This document shows, in pieces, positions 1 through 8,373 of a stretch of DNA of 64,000 nucleotides. The stretch is from Herbiconiux sp. L3-i23. Lineage in GTDB: Bacteria; Actinomycetota; Actinomycetes; Actinomycetales; Microbacteriaceae. The stretch is from the NCBI RefSeq assembly GCF_023734115.1, contig NZ_AP025737.1, positions 1,984,001 through 2,048,000 on the forward strand. The letters run 5' to 3'. The notes under the pieces are model-generated. The model was given only the letters and a program-made list of their open reading frames with translations, was not told where the DNA came from and ran no database searches. The position numbers and the translations under genes are program-made. Each line of letters opens with the position of its first letter. Within the stretch, counting starts at the first letter, position 1.

Positions 1-87
1 GACGAAGCCCGCCTCGTCGTTCTCGGCGCGGGTATCTGTCACTTTGTAAGACTCGACCTTCGAAAAGTACTGCGGATCCGTCGTCAC
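1..87 (-). CDS. truncated hypothetical protein, N-terminal 29 residues
   Basis: An open frame on the minus strand begins with GTG at 87 and runs off the left edge without a stop. It starts MTTDPQYFSKVESYK and is rich in charged residues. A TACGCT hexamer at 101-106 (minus strand) ends 13 bp before the GTG, so a promoter is plausible. I do not recognise the family from 29 residues, and only the uninterrupted frame and the promoter-like hexamer support it. Confidence 0.4.
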   Translation of the reverse strand, partial: MTTDPQYFSKVESYKVTDTRAENDEAGFV

Positions 88-176
88 GGACCGACGATCA
101 AGCGTAGCCGGTGGGCGGCTCCCCCCAATCCGCTGGTCGATGTCTGGGAGCGATGCCCAGCGCGAACAGGGCGACC

Positions 177-182
177 TAACGT
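177..182 (+). promoter_or_regulatory. possible -10 element for the 228-1861 gene pair
   Basis: TAACGT fits TANNNT. A start near 189 would give a leader of about 39 nt carrying the GAGGAG ribosome site before the ATG at 228. No convincing -35 is visible. Confidence 0.35.
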
Positions 183-227
183 CGATCACGGATGTCCGCC
201 AGACCGCGGATCCTCGCGAGGAGCGCC

Positions 228-695
228 ATGTCGAAGACCGTCAACCGTTCGCTCGCCGTCGTGCTCGCCACCGCCGGCGGGCTCACGGCACAGCGGCTAT
301 GGAAGCTGCACGAGCAACGCAACCCGGCCGCGCAAGGCAAGGACACGGCGGGCAGCTTGCGCTGGAACGTCGTCACCATTCAGGCGCCGCACGAGCTCTC
401 GGTCGACGCCGAGCTGCCCGATCCGCTCCGCCGGCTCTCCTCGAAAGTCGAGGTGCGCTTCCGACCGGCGCCCGGAGACCGTGGCGTCGAGCTGGCCGCC
501 CGACCGCGCGAGGGGTTCGAGGACGAGGGGCTCCGCCGCGAGATCCGCGAGGCGCTGCGCGACAGCAAGCAGCTGATCGAGACGGGCGAGATCCTCCGCA
601 TCCTGCCGAGACCCGAGGGCGCGCGTCCCGCGACACCGACCGGCGCGATCGTCGATCTCGCGGAGCGCATCGGCAAGAAGGGCGGCGTGCTGTGA
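228..695 (+). CDS. conserved hypothetical protein with N-terminal hydrophobic anchor
   Basis: A 155-residue protein. The ATG at 228 is chosen over an upstream in-frame ATG at 192 because GCGAGGAGC lies just before it. Residues 6-18 form a short hydrophobic stretch. The rest is soluble and charged, with a region (RWNVVTI... VEVRFRPAPGDRGVEL) resembling small SRPBCC-like proteins that often precede zinc alcohol dehydrogenases in actinobacteria; that resemblance is from memory. Its stop overlaps the next start (GTGA at 692-695), so the two are translationally coupled and probably act together. Function unknown. Confidence 0.75.
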   Translation: MSKTVNRSLAVVLATAGGLTAQRLWKLHEQRNPAAQGKDTAGSLRWNVVTIQAPHELSVDAELPDPLRRLSSKVEVRFRPAPGDRGVELAARPREGFEDEGLRREIREALRDSKQLIETGEILRILPRPEGARPATPTGAIVDLAERIGKKGGVL

Positions 696-1861
696 GGGCC
701 CTCGTCTGGAACGGGATCAACAAGCTCACGGTGGAGAGCGTCGACGACCCGAAGATCCTCAACTCGCACGACGCCATCGTGAAGGTCACCCGCACCGCGG
801 CGTGCGGCTCGGACCTGCACCTGCTCGCGGGGTACGTCCCCACCATGCGCGCCGGGGATGTGATCGGGCACGAGTTCATCGGCGAGATCGTCGAGGTCGG
901 CAGCGGCGTGACGAAGCGGAAGGTCGGCGACCGCGTCGCGGTGAGCTCGTTCATCTCGTGCGGCAAATGCTTCTACTGCCGCACCGAGCAGTACTCGCTG
1001 TGCGACAACACCGACCCCAACCCCGACATCCCCGAAGCGCTGTGGGGCGCGGCGCCGGGCGGATGCTTCGGCTACTCGCACGCTCTCGGCGGCTGGGCCG
1101 GATCGCACGCCGAGTACATCCGTGTGCCGCACATCGATGTCGGGTCTTTCGTCATTCCCGACGGCGTGAGCGACGACCGCGCCGTGTTCGCCTCCGACGC
1201 AGCGCCGACCGGGTGGATGGGCGCCGACCTCGCCGGCGTGAAGCCGGGCGACGTGGTCGTGGTGTGGGGTGCCGGTGCCGTCGGGCAGATGGCGGCGCGC
1301 GCGTCGATGCTGCTCGGCGCCGAACGGGTGATCGTCATCGACCGGTTCGACTACCGCCTTCGTCAGGTGCGCGACGTGATCGGCGCCGAGACGCTCGACT
1401 ACACGAAGACCAGCGTGCTCGCCGAACTGAAGGAGCTGACCGGCGGCCGCGGACCCGACGTCTGCATCGAGGCGGTCGGCATGGAGGCGCACAGCGCCCG
1501 GCCGGACTTCGCCTACGACATGGTGAAGCAGCAGTTGCGGATGCAGACCGACCGTCCGACGGCGGTGCGCGAGGCGATCATGGCGTGCCGCAAGGGCGGC
1601 AGCGTGTTCGTGCTCGGCGTCTTCGGTGGCCTGGTCGACAAGTTCCCGCTCGGCGCGGTGATGAACAAGGGGCTCACTCTGCGCGGCGCGCAGGTGCACG
1701 GCCCGCGCTACATCCCGATGCTGCTCGAGCGGATGCAGCGCGGCGAGCTCGTCACCGAGCACTTCGCGACCCACGTGATGCCGCTCGAGGAGGCGCCGCG
1801 GGGCTACGAGCTGTTCAAGCACAAGCAGGACGACTGCGTACGGCCCGTGTTCGTGCCCTGA
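692..1861 (+). CDS. zinc-dependent alcohol dehydrogenase family protein
   Basis: A 389-residue medium-chain dehydrogenase starting at GTG 692 inside the previous stop. A catalytic-zinc cysteine sits in ACGSDLH (about residue 32), followed by GHEF (about 55). The structural-zinc cysteine cluster runs CGKCFYCRTEQYSLC (about 90-104), and a Rossmann glycine motif WGAGAVGQ lies near residue 190. This is the layout of formaldehyde or threonine dehydrogenase-like members, which oxidise an alcohol with NAD(P)+. The substrate is not predictable from sequence. An open frame extends upstream to 140 but lacks a ribosome site and runs through the preceding gene. Confidence 0.9.
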   Translation: MRALVWNGINKLTVESVDDPKILNSHDAIVKVTRTAACGSDLHLLAGYVPTMRAGDVIGHEFIGEIVEVGSGVTKRKVGDRVAVSSFISCGKCFYCRTEQYSLCDNTDPNPDIPEALWGAAPGGCFGYSHALGGWAGSHAEYIRVPHIDVGSFVIPDGVSDDRAVFASDAAPTGWMGADLAGVKPGDVVVVWGAGAVGQMAARASMLLGAERVIVIDRFDYRLRQVRDVIGAETLDYTKTSVLAELKELTGGRGPDVCIEAVGMEAHSARPDFAYDMVKQQLRMQTDRPTAVREAIMACRKGGSVFVLGVFGGLVDKFPLGAVMNKGLTLRGAQVHGPRYIPMLLERMQRGELVTEHFATHVMPLEEAPRGYELFKHKQDDCVRPVFVP

Positions 1862-1911
1862 GCCGTCGACACCTGGTCGACGTCCGACCCTGTGCACGCC
1901 AGGATGTGGAC

Positions 1912-2367
1912 ATGGACTTCGAAGGCATGCCCGAAGAGAAGCGCCGGGCGCTACTCGAATCGCTCGCCGCGGCGCACTCGGGGGCGTCGGCGCGCGCCGC
2001 CGGAGTGCTGGCAGGCCCCGCGACGCCCGACCGGCCGGACGTGCCGATCTGGGAGTACCGGCGCCACGTCTCCGAGCATCCGGAGGTCGATCTCGCAGAC
2101 CTGATCGCCGTTCGCTTCCCCATGCTGTTCCACGGAACGGACGAGTTTACGATCACGTCGGCGGAGGAAGAGCTGGAACCGGCTCCGATCGCTGCACCGA
2201 ACCCCGTGACGCTCGACCAGGTCCTCGGCATGTGGGAGCACCTCCACGATGCAGGTGTCGTCCGGTGGGACAGCGAGCGCCGACTGGTCGAGCTCATCCG
2301 CCCGATGGACGACTACGCGGCCGCGATCGCGGACTGGTGGGCCGGCGCCCAGTGCGACTCCTCCTAG
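1912..2367 (+). CDS. hypothetical protein, 151 aa
   Basis: Starts at ATG 1912, 50 bp after the dehydrogenase stop. It is acidic and soluble with no membrane segment, beginning MDFEGMPEEKRRALLESLAA. An alanine-rich N-terminus is followed by a compact C-terminal part containing several tryptophans. No family recognised. It converges on pabB with 15 bp between the stops. Codon use matches its neighbours, so it looks like a resident gene. Confidence 0.65.
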   Translation: MDFEGMPEEKRRALLESLAAAHSGASARAAGVLAGPATPDRPDVPIWEYRRHVSEHPEVDLADLIAVRFPMLFHGTDEFTITSAEEELEPAPIAAPNPVTLDQVLGMWEHLHDAGVVRWDSERRLVELIRPMDDYAAAIADWWAGAQCDSS

Positions 2368-2382
2368 CGCTTACCTAGAAGG

Positions 2383-3603
2383 TCAGCCCTCGGCGCCGAG
2401 GGCGGCGAGCAGCGGCGCCGCCTTGAGGCGGACCTCCGCGAGTTCGGCGTCGGGCTTCGACGACGCGGTGATGCCGCCGCCAGCGCCGACCGTTGCCGTG
2501 TCGCCGTCGAAGACGATGCTGCGGATGACCATCGCGAGATCTGCCGACCCGTCGGCTCGGACCAGGCCGAACGCCCCCGAATAGACGCCGCGCGGGCCGT
2601 GTTCGAGCCCGGCGAGGATCGACATGGCGCTCGCCTTCGGCGCCCCGGTCATCGACCCGGCGGGGAACAGCGCGTCCACGGCGTCGGCGGTGGCGAGCCC
2701 CGGCAGTAGTTCTGCCTCGACCGTGCTGACGAGTTGGTGCACCTGGGCGTAGCGCTCGACCTCGAGCAGCTGGGTGACCCGCACGGTGCCGAGCCGGGCG
2801 ACCTTGCTGAGGTCGTTGCGGACGAGGTCGACGATCATCAGGTTCTCCGCGCGCTCCTTCTCGTCGGCCTCGAGTTCGGCGGCGAGGGCGTCGTCCACCT
2901 CGGGACGTGCGTCGCGACGCCGCGTGCCCTTGATCGGGCTGCTCTGCACCGTCCCGGACGCGCTCGTCTCGAGGAATCGTTCGGGTGACGCGCTGACGAG
3001 CGTCACGCCGCCGAGGCGGAGGAAGCCGGCGTGATGGGTGCGGCTCGTGGCGCGCAGCCGCAGGTAGGTGTCCCATGGGTCGGGCGCGGGCGTGACCGTG
3101 GCCGCGTTGGTGAGGCACAGCTGGTAGGCGTCGCCACGCACGATCGCCGCGTGGCAAGCGGCGATCATCGTGAGGTACTCGGTGTCGTCGTGGCGCCATC
3201 GAACGATCGGCGGCTGCGGCGGCGCCGGCAGGTTCCCGTTGGCCTGCGCACCGGACTGCGCGTCGACTGCTGCCGCGACCGCATCGTGCCAGGCGTCGTC
3301 GCCGCGCACGACGAGCTCGCGGGCCTCGTGATCGAAGGTGATCGACCGGTCTACGTGCAGGAATCGCGCGTCGCCCTCGTATCCGATCCAGCCCGCCGCC
3401 ATCGGTGCGTTCCCGGCCGATTCGTCGAGCGGGATGCGGGGCAATGATGCTTCGACCCGGTCCCCCAGCAGCAGATGACTGCGGCCGCTCTCATCGGTGG
3501 ACTCGAGCAGCACCACATCGGCGGCGGCCGGGACGAGCGCCTCGACGGCGAGCGCCGGGTCGAGCCAGACGGGCGACCGCCGCGTCGTGGAGGAGCCGCG
3601 CAT
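2383..3603 (-). CDS. pabB: anthranilate/4-amino-4-deoxychorismate synthase component I (PabB-like)
   Basis: A 406-residue chorismate-binding enzyme. The C-terminal half carries the family signatures in order: YQLCLTN, SASPERFL, SPIKGTRRR (about residue 224), ENLMIVDLVRNDL, and GSMTGAPKASAM (about 321). It would aminate chorismate to aminodeoxychorismate for folate, drawing ammonia from a separate glutamine amidotransferase that is not in this window. The length and the divergent class IV aminotransferase neighbour favour PabB over TrpE. The ATG at 3603 lies exactly 6 nt after a TAGGGT hexamer, so the mRNA is probably leaderless. Confidence 0.88.
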   Translation of the reverse strand: MRGSSTTRRSPVWLDPALAVEALVPAAADVVLLESTDESGRSHLLLGDRVEASLPRIPLDESAGNAPMAAGWIGYEGDARFLHVDRSITFDHEARELVVRGDDAWHDAVAAAVDAQSGAQANGNLPAPPQPPIVRWRHDDTEYLTMIAACHAAIVRGDAYQLCLTNAATVTPAPDPWDTYLRLRATSRTHHAGFLRLGGVTLVSASPERFLETSASGTVQSSPIKGTRRRDARPEVDDALAAELEADEKERAENLMIVDLVRNDLSKVARLGTVRVTQLLEVERYAQVHQLVSTVEAELLPGLATADAVDALFPAGSMTGAPKASAMSILAGLEHGPRGVYSGAFGLVRADGSADLAMVIRSIVFDGDTATVGAGGGITASSKPDAELAEVRLKAAPLLAALGAEG

Positions 3604-3608
3604 ACGCT
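3603..3608 (+). promoter_or_regulatory. -10 element for pabC-like gene (leaderless)
   Basis: TACGCT is followed by 6 nt and then ATG 3615. Its first base is also the first base of the divergent pabB start codon. Confidence 0.6.
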
Positions 3609-3609
3609 A

Positions 3610-3615
3610 ACCCTA
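3610..3615 (-). promoter_or_regulatory. -10 element for pabB (leaderless)
   Basis: On the minus strand the hexamer reads TAGGGT and is followed by 6 nt and ATG 3603. It overlaps the first base of the divergent start codon at 3615. Confidence 0.6.
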
Positions 3616-4409
3616 TGAGCGAACAGGACGCCGGGGCGCCCGCCCTCTCCCGATTCCGGAACGGGGCGCTCGAGGCGATCGACACCTGCGAGGTCGCGCC
3701 GACCGCGGTGGTCGCCGCCGACTCGTGGTTCGTCGACGACGGCCGTGTGCTCGCCATCGACCTGCACCGCCAACGGTTCCTGCGGTCGATTCCCGCAGAG
3801 CTGCGGCCCGAGGGTGAGGCGTTCTTCGACGCGGTGCTCGCCGCGCTGCCACGGCAGGGCGAGTGGTTCCCGCGCGTCGACCTCCGTCGGTCCGGAGAGC
3901 GCTATGAGTTCCAGTTCCGCTCCCGTCCGGCTCCGAGAAGGGAGCGTTCGGTCGTGCTCGCCACTCACCGCGGACGCGACCCTCGCCGGGAGCCGACGGT
4001 CAAGGGTCCCGACCTCGAGGCGATGCTGCGGATCCGCACCGAGGCGCAGTCGCGCGGCGCTGGCGAGGCGGTCATCACCTCACCGGAGGGGTACCTGGTC
4101 GAGGGCGCGTACAGCGCGCTCGTCTGGTGGCGCGGCGACATCCTCGCCCTCCCCTCGGACGACCTCGAGCGCGTCGACTCGGTGACGGCACGCTCTCTCG
4201 AGACCCTGGCCACCGCGCTCGGCACCGAGGTCGTCCGCGAGCACACCACCGCGAACGAGCTCGACGGGCACGAGGTCTGGGCGTTGAGCGCGCTGCACGG
4301 CATCCGGATCGCGACCGCCTGGATCGACGGCCCCTCGCTCGCCGAGCGTCCGGGTCGCCTCGATCTGTGGCGTCGCCGACTCGACGCCCTCCGCCGGCCG
4401 CTCCCCTAG
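3615..4409 (+). CDS. pabC: class IV aminotransferase, probable 4-amino-4-deoxychorismate lyase
   Basis: A 264-residue fold-type IV PLP enzyme. A lysine in TVKGPDLE (about residue 136) is the likely Schiff-base residue, and the family's ITSPEGYLVEGAYS region follows. Its position divergent from pabB, with start codons 11 bp apart, supports release of pyruvate from aminodeoxychorismate to give p-aminobenzoate. Branched-chain or D-amino-acid aminotransferase activity cannot be excluded. Its TAG stop is part of a CTAG shared with the convergent permease gene. Confidence 0.8.
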   Translation: MSEQDAGAPALSRFRNGALEAIDTCEVAPTAVVAADSWFVDDGRVLAIDLHRQRFLRSIPAELRPEGEAFFDAVLAALPRQGEWFPRVDLRRSGERYEFQFRSRPAPRRERSVVLATHRGRDPRREPTVKGPDLEAMLRIRTEAQSRGAGEAVITSPEGYLVEGAYSALVWWRGDILALPSDDLERVDSVTARSLETLATALGTEVVREHTTANELDGHEVWALSALHGIRIATAWIDGPSLAERPGRLDLWRRRLDALRRPLP

Positions 4410-5647
4410 CGGCAAAGCGACCGCAGGATCAGGCGTAGCCCCGCACCGACCAGCACGACGACCGCGCCGGCGACGATCGACGCGGGCGGCAGGGTGACGA
4501 CGAGCACGACGCAGCCGACCGCCCCGACGACGTCCAGGACGCGAGGATGCAGCCGATCGGCGCCCCTCTGCGTCGCCGCGGCGATGTTCGCGATCAGGTA
4601 GTAGAGCAGCACCCCGAACGACGAGAAGCCGATCGCGCCGCGCAGGTCGATGCTGAGCACGAGGACGACGACCACCACCGTGACGGTCGCTTCCGCGATG
4701 TAAGGCACGCCTCGACGCGAGACCCGCGCGAGCGACCTCGGCAGGTCGTCTTCGCGTCCCATGGCGAGTGCGGTGCGCGAGACGCCTGCCATCAGGGCGA
4801 GGAGCGCTCCGAGGGAGGCGAGGGCGGCCGCGACTGCGACCACCGGGGTGAGGGCGTCGAAGCCTGCCGCCGAGACCAGCGCAGACAGCGGCGCGGCCTC
4901 ATCCTCGAGGCGCTCGGGACCCAGCCCGGTGAGGAGCGCGAACGCCACGGCGAGGTAGACGCCGAAGGCGACGACGAGGCAGATGATGACCGCGCGCGGG
5001 ATGGTGCGACGCGGATCCCGCACCTCTTCGGCGAGGGTCGCGATGCGCGCGTACCCGGCGAAGGCGAAGAACAGGAGCCCGGCTGCCGACAGGATCCCGA
5101 GCGGCCCGCCCTCGATCCCGAGCGACTCGACGCGGATGCCGCCTCCTCCCCCGAATCCGACAATCACCACCATGACGAGCACGAGCAGCACCAGCACGAC
5201 GACGATCCGCGCGACGAGTGCGGTGCGGGTGACGCCGAACCCTCCGACGATGCCCAGCACGACCACTGCCAGCGCCGCGACCGGCCGCTGCCAGGGTTCT
5301 GGCACCGCGTAGGCGGCGAAGGTCATGGCCATCGCCGCGCAGCTCGCGGTCTTGCCGACGACGAAGCTCCAGCCGGCGAGGTACCCCGCCCACGGTCCGA
5401 GCCGCTCGCGCCCGTAGACGTAGGTGCCTCCGGAGCGCGGGTACTGAACGGCGAGCTGCGCCGATGCCATCGCGTTGCAGAACGCGACGAAGCCGGCGAT
5501 GACCAACGCGACGAGGATGCCGCCGCCCGCCGCCGCGGCAGCCGGGGCGAAGACCGAGAAGACTCCCGCGCCGACCATCGCCGCGAGCCCGATCGCGACG
5601 GCATCCGCAGTGCCGAGTCGTCGTTGAAGTGGCGGCTGCGGATGCAC
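4406..5647 (-). CDS. APC-family amino acid/polyamine permease
   Basis: A 413-residue integral membrane protein with about twelve hydrophobic segments. The first segment has the APC signature GLAAMVGAGVFSVFAP, and GGTYVYGRERLGPWAGYLAGW follows in pieces near residue 80. It probably exchanges or imports amino acids or amines across the cytoplasmic membrane; substrate unknown. The GTG at 5647 is chosen over an in-frame ATG at 5707 because a TACGCT hexamer ends exactly 6 nt before it. It shares the CTAG double stop at 4406-4409 with the pabC-like gene. Confidence 0.88.
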   Translation of the reverse strand: MHPQPPLQRRLGTADAVAIGLAAMVGAGVFSVFAPAAAAAGGGILVALVIAGFVAFCNAMASAQLAVQYPRSGGTYVYGRERLGPWAGYLAGWSFVVGKTASCAAMAMTFAAYAVPEPWQRPVAALAVVVLGIVGGFGVTRTALVARIVVVLVLLVLVMVVIVGFGGGGGIRVESLGIEGGPLGILSAAGLLFFAFAGYARIATLAEEVRDPRRTIPRAVIICLVVAFGVYLAVAFALLTGLGPERLEDEAAPLSALVSAAGFDALTPVVAVAAALASLGALLALMAGVSRTALAMGREDDLPRSLARVSRRGVPYIAEATVTVVVVVLVLSIDLRGAIGFSSFGVLLYYLIANIAAATQRGADRLHPRVLDVVGAVGCVVLVVTLPPASIVAGAVVVLVGAGLRLILRSLCR

Positions 5648-5653
5648 GCGCGA

Positions 5654-5659
5654 AGCGTA
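5654..5659 (-). promoter_or_regulatory. -10 element for APC permease (leaderless)
   Basis: TACGCT on the minus strand, then 6 nt, then GTG 5647. This spacing decides the start codon. Confidence 0.55.
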
Positions 5660-5742
5660 CCGGCACCCGGTGAACCGACGGAGATGTGGATCAGCGGTCA
5701 GCATCACCCTCGAGAGTGAGGTGCCTCATAGGGCTCGACTTC

Positions 5743-5748
5743 TAAAGT
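5743..5748 (+). promoter_or_regulatory. -10 element for DedA gene (leaderless)
   Basis: TAAAGT is followed by 7 nt and GTG 5756. The upstream in-frame GTG 5747 would overlap the hexamer and so would not be transcribed. Confidence 0.5.
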
Positions 5749-5755
5749 GGCCAGT

Positions 5756-6415
5756 GTGAACGAGGTGCTCGACTGGGTGTTGCAGACGGTGCGCGACGTC
5801 GATCCCGTGCTCCGCACCGTGCTCTCGGGTGTCGCGATGTTCCTCGAGACCTCGATCCTCATCGGACTCATCGTGCCCGGCGACACCATCGTCATCGTCT
5901 CGGCCACCGGCGTCGCGAACCCGGTCGAATACTGGTCGCTCGTGGCGGTCGTCATCGTAGGGTCGCTCGCCGGCGAGAGCGTCGGCTTCGCCCTCGGCCG
6001 GTTCTTCGGACCCCGCCTGCGCGAGAGCCGATTGGGTCGACGACTGGGACACGACAACTGGCGTCGCGCCGAGTACTACCTCGCCCGCCGCGGCGGGCCG
6101 GCCGTCTTCATCAGCCGCTTCCTCCCCGTGCTGCACGCACTCATCCCGCTGACGGTCGGCATGAGCAAGATGAGCTATCGCCGCTTCATGGCGTGGACCG
6201 TGCCCGCCTGCACCATCTGGGCGTTCGCTTACATCTCGGTCGCCGCCGCCGCGGCTGAGGGGTACCGCTCGCTCGCCGACCGTCTGCACTACGCCGGTTA
6301 CCTCTTCGTCGGCGCGATCGTCGGGTTCATCCTGCTCGCCGCACTCGTGCGGTGGCTGCTGCACCGCAGCCAGCGCCGTCACATGCAGGACCCGGACGAG
6401 CCGACTGCCCCGTAG
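5756..6415 (+). CDS. DedA family membrane protein
   Basis: A 219-residue membrane protein. It shows DedA/SNARE-associated features: an N-terminal segment with FLETSILIGLIVPGDTI, then ESVGFALGRFFG, then FISRFLPVLHALIPLTVGMSKMSYRRF split across the core, and two C-terminal membrane segments. DedA proteins are linked to phospholipid flipping and membrane homeostasis. It ends in a basic cytoplasmic tail. It faces the APC permease across a 108-bp divergent intergenic region. Confidence 0.9.
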   Translation: MNEVLDWVLQTVRDVDPVLRTVLSGVAMFLETSILIGLIVPGDTIVIVSATGVANPVEYWSLVAVVIVGSLAGESVGFALGRFFGPRLRESRLGRRLGHDNWRRAEYYLARRGGPAVFISRFLPVLHALIPLTVGMSKMSYRRFMAWTVPACTIWAFAYISVAAAAAEGYRSLADRLHYAGYLFVGAIVGFILLAALVRWLLHRSQRRHMQDPDEPTAP

Positions 6416-6420
6416 CCCTG

Positions 6421-6552
6421 CCGAGGTGCCCAGTTCTGCGGGTGTTCGGGCGCTGCAACGCGCAGAACTGGGCACCTGAGCGGCCGGAGCCCGCTGAGGT
6501 GCCCAGTTCTGCGGGTGTTCACGCCTCGGCACCCGCAGAACTGGGCACCTCG
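6421..6552. repeat. two tandem hairpins built from one 18-bp motif
   Basis: GAGGTGCCCAGTTCTGCG occurs forward at 6423-6440 and 6496-6513, and inverted at about 6461-6477 and 6534-6551. The first pair makes a 17-bp stem with a 20-nt loop. The second makes a perfect 22-bp stem (6496-6517 with 6530-6551) and a 12-nt loop. It lies between the convergent DedA and substrate-binding-protein genes. Confidence 0.85.
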
Positions 6553-6584
6553 CGCATACGCGACCGAGCATCGGGCGAAATGAA

Positions 6585-6619
6585 GCCGCCCGCCGCACCC
6601 CGGGGGTGCGACGGGCGGC
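6585..6619 (-). terminator. hairpin terminator of the osmoprotectant operon
   Basis: A GC-rich stem of about 16 bp (6585-6600 with 6604-6619) lies 21 bp beyond the stop at 6641. Reading on the minus strand it is followed by TTCATTTC. Confidence 0.65.
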
Positions 6620-6640
6620 TCCGTCAATCGATCCGACGGA

Positions 6641-7579
6641 TCAGACGAGTCCCTTGGCCTCGAGGAACTTCGTCGCGATCTCGGCCGACGAGAGCTGGTC
6701 GTTGACGCTCTCGCCGTTCAGGGCGACGAGGTCCTCGGGAGTGAGGGCCGCGTCGACCTCGTTGATGACCGCCGCGATGTCGTCGGTCACCTTCTCGCTC
6801 GCGATCGGCACGACGTTCGAGGCCAGGAACAGGCCCTCGGGGTCGTCGAGCACGACGAGGTCGTTGGTGCCGATGTTCGGGTCGCCGGTGTAGATGTTGC
6901 CGACGTCGATGCTGCCGTCCTTCAGCGACTGCACCGTGACGGGGCCACCGCTGTCCTCGATCGCGAGGAACGACACGGTCACGCCGTACACCGACGACAG
7001 GCCCTCGGGCCCGTACGGACGGGTCTCGAGCTCGGAGTTGCCGCCGAGCACGACGTCGGAGACGTTCGCCAGGTCGGCGATGCTCGCCACGTTGTTCTCG
7101 TCGGCGAAGGCGCGGGTGACGACGTAGGAGTCCTGGTCGGTCGCGGGAGCCTGGTCGAGGACGCGGAGGCCCTCGGGCAGAGCGTCCTGGAGCGCCGCGT
7201 AGACGTCGTCGCTGGTCTTCGCCTCGGTCTCGGGGTCGTAGTACTGGAGCAGGTTGCCCGAGTACTCGGGGAACAGGTCGACCTCACCGTCTTCGATGGC
7301 GGGCAGGTACGCCTCGCGCTGACCGATCTGGAAGTTGCGCTCGACCTCGAAGCCGGCGTTCTCGAGCGCCTGAGCGTAGATCTCGGCGATGATCTCGTTC
7401 GAGTAGTACGCCTGCGAGCCGATGACGATGGCCTCGGTCTCGCTGGCGTCGCTGTCCGATCCCGACTCGAGCGGGTCGCCCGACGCGCACCCTGCCAGGG
7501 CGATTACGGCCCCGACCGCGATCGCGCCGACGGCGAAACGGCCGCGGCCGAATCGGCCCTTCCCTCGTGCTGTGTTCAT
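6641..7579 (-). CDS. osmoprotectant (glycine betaine/choline) ABC transporter substrate-binding lipoprotein
   Basis: A 312-residue lipoprotein. A basic N-terminus and hydrophobic stretch end in the lipobox LAGC (about residues 29-32), followed by a serine/aspartate-rich linker. The mature part has the OpuAC/ProX type IV layout: IGSQAYYSNEIIAEIYAQAL, EVDLFPEYSGNLLQYY and GNIYTGDPNI. It should capture quaternary amines outside the membrane for the permeases encoded upstream. ATG 7579 is preceded by AGAGAGGTA; an earlier in-frame start at 7627 would destroy the signal peptide. Last gene of the four-gene operon. Confidence 0.92.
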   Translation of the reverse strand: MNTARGKGRFGRGRFAVGAIAVGAVIALAGCASGDPLESGSDSDASETEAIVIGSQAYYSNEIIAEIYAQALENAGFEVERNFQIGQREAYLPAIEDGEVDLFPEYSGNLLQYYDPETEAKTSDDVYAALQDALPEGLRVLDQAPATDQDSYVVTRAFADENNVASIADLANVSDVVLGGNSELETRPYGPEGLSSVYGVTVSFLAIEDSGGPVTVQSLKDGSIDVGNIYTGDPNIGTNDLVVLDDPEGLFLASNVVPIASEKVTDDIAAVINEVDAALTPEDLVALNGESVNDQLSSAEIATKFLEAKGLV

Positions 7580-7623
7580 TGCAGTACCTCTCTGGTTTGC
7601 TCTGCCGCGCAGGCGGCGGAGCC

Positions 7624-8373
7624 TCATTCGGCGGTGGATTCCGCCAGCCGGGGCGCCCTGCGAGCGCGTCCCCGGACGACTGTGGCCTGACCCGCCGACA
7701 CCCCGCGGGGGACGACGACGCGTTGCAGGACGATGAAGACGCCCTCGAAGAGGAGGGCGAGGAGGGTGACGAGGAGCGAACCGGCGAGCATGAGCGCGTA
7801 GTCGCGGCTTGCGAGGCCCTCGAAGATGTAGCGTCCGAGGCCGCCGTTGAACGCATACGCCCCGATCGTCACCGTCGCGATGACCTGGAGGAACGCGGCG
7901 CGGAGTCCGCCGATCAGCAGCGGGAGTCCGAGCGGCATCTCCACCTTGGTGAGGATCTGCAGCTCGGTCATCCCCACCGCGCGCGCCGAGTCGATGGTGG
8001 TGCGATCGATCGCCTCGAGTCCCGAGTACGCGCCGGCGAGCACCGACGGGATCGCGAGCAGTACGAGCACGACCTCCATCGACCAGTACGCCGCCGAGAT
8101 GCTGCCGATCGGCACGGCGAGCAGTAGCAGGAGGAAGACGAAGAGGCCGAGGGTCGGCAGCGCCCGCGCGGCACCCGACAGCACGACCGCGATGTTGCGG
8201 CCGCGCCCGGTGTGCCCGATGAGGTAGCCGAGCGGGATGGCGATGACCGCCGCGATCGCGACGGCGACGACCGTATATCCGAGGTGCTCGAGGAGGCGGA
8301 TGGGCACGCCCTTCGCGCCCGTCCAGTTCGCGGGGTCGAGCAGCCAGCCGAAGGCGTCGCCGAACAGGTTCAC
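7624..8373 (-). CDS. osmoprotectant ABC transporter permease (second)
   Basis: A 249-residue membrane permease with an N-terminal amphipathic part and about six membrane segments. The binding-protein-dependent EAA-type loop reads IDSARAVGMTELQILTKVEMP. The GTG at 8373 overlaps the stop of the other permease (GTGA), so the two are translationally coupled and probably form the heterodimeric channel of an OpuC-type importer. Its tail is arginine-rich. Confidence 0.9.
   Translation of the reverse strand: MNLFGDAFGWLLDPANWTGAKGVPIRLLEHLGYTVVAVAIAAVIAIPLGYLIGHTGRGRNIAVVLSGAARALPTLGLFVFLLLLLAVPIGSISAAYWSMEVVLVLLAIPSVLAGAYSGLEAIDRTTIDSARAVGMTELQILTKVEMPLGLPLLIGGLRAAFLQVIATVTIGAYAFNGGLGRYIFEGLASRDYALMLAGSLLVTLLALLFEGVFIVLQRVVVPRGVSAGQATVVRGRARRAPRLAESTAE

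Noticed and set aside
4547-5719. A 390-codon plus-strand frame opposite the APC permease
   Set aside because: Extremely Arg/Asp/Glu-rich, no hydrophobic core, and antisense to a recognisable transporter.
6585-7640. Riboswitch for the osmoprotectant operon
   Set aside because: The structured DNA lies at the 3' end of the operon. Upstream of the ATPase (9950-10060) I see no conserved aptamer-like pattern.
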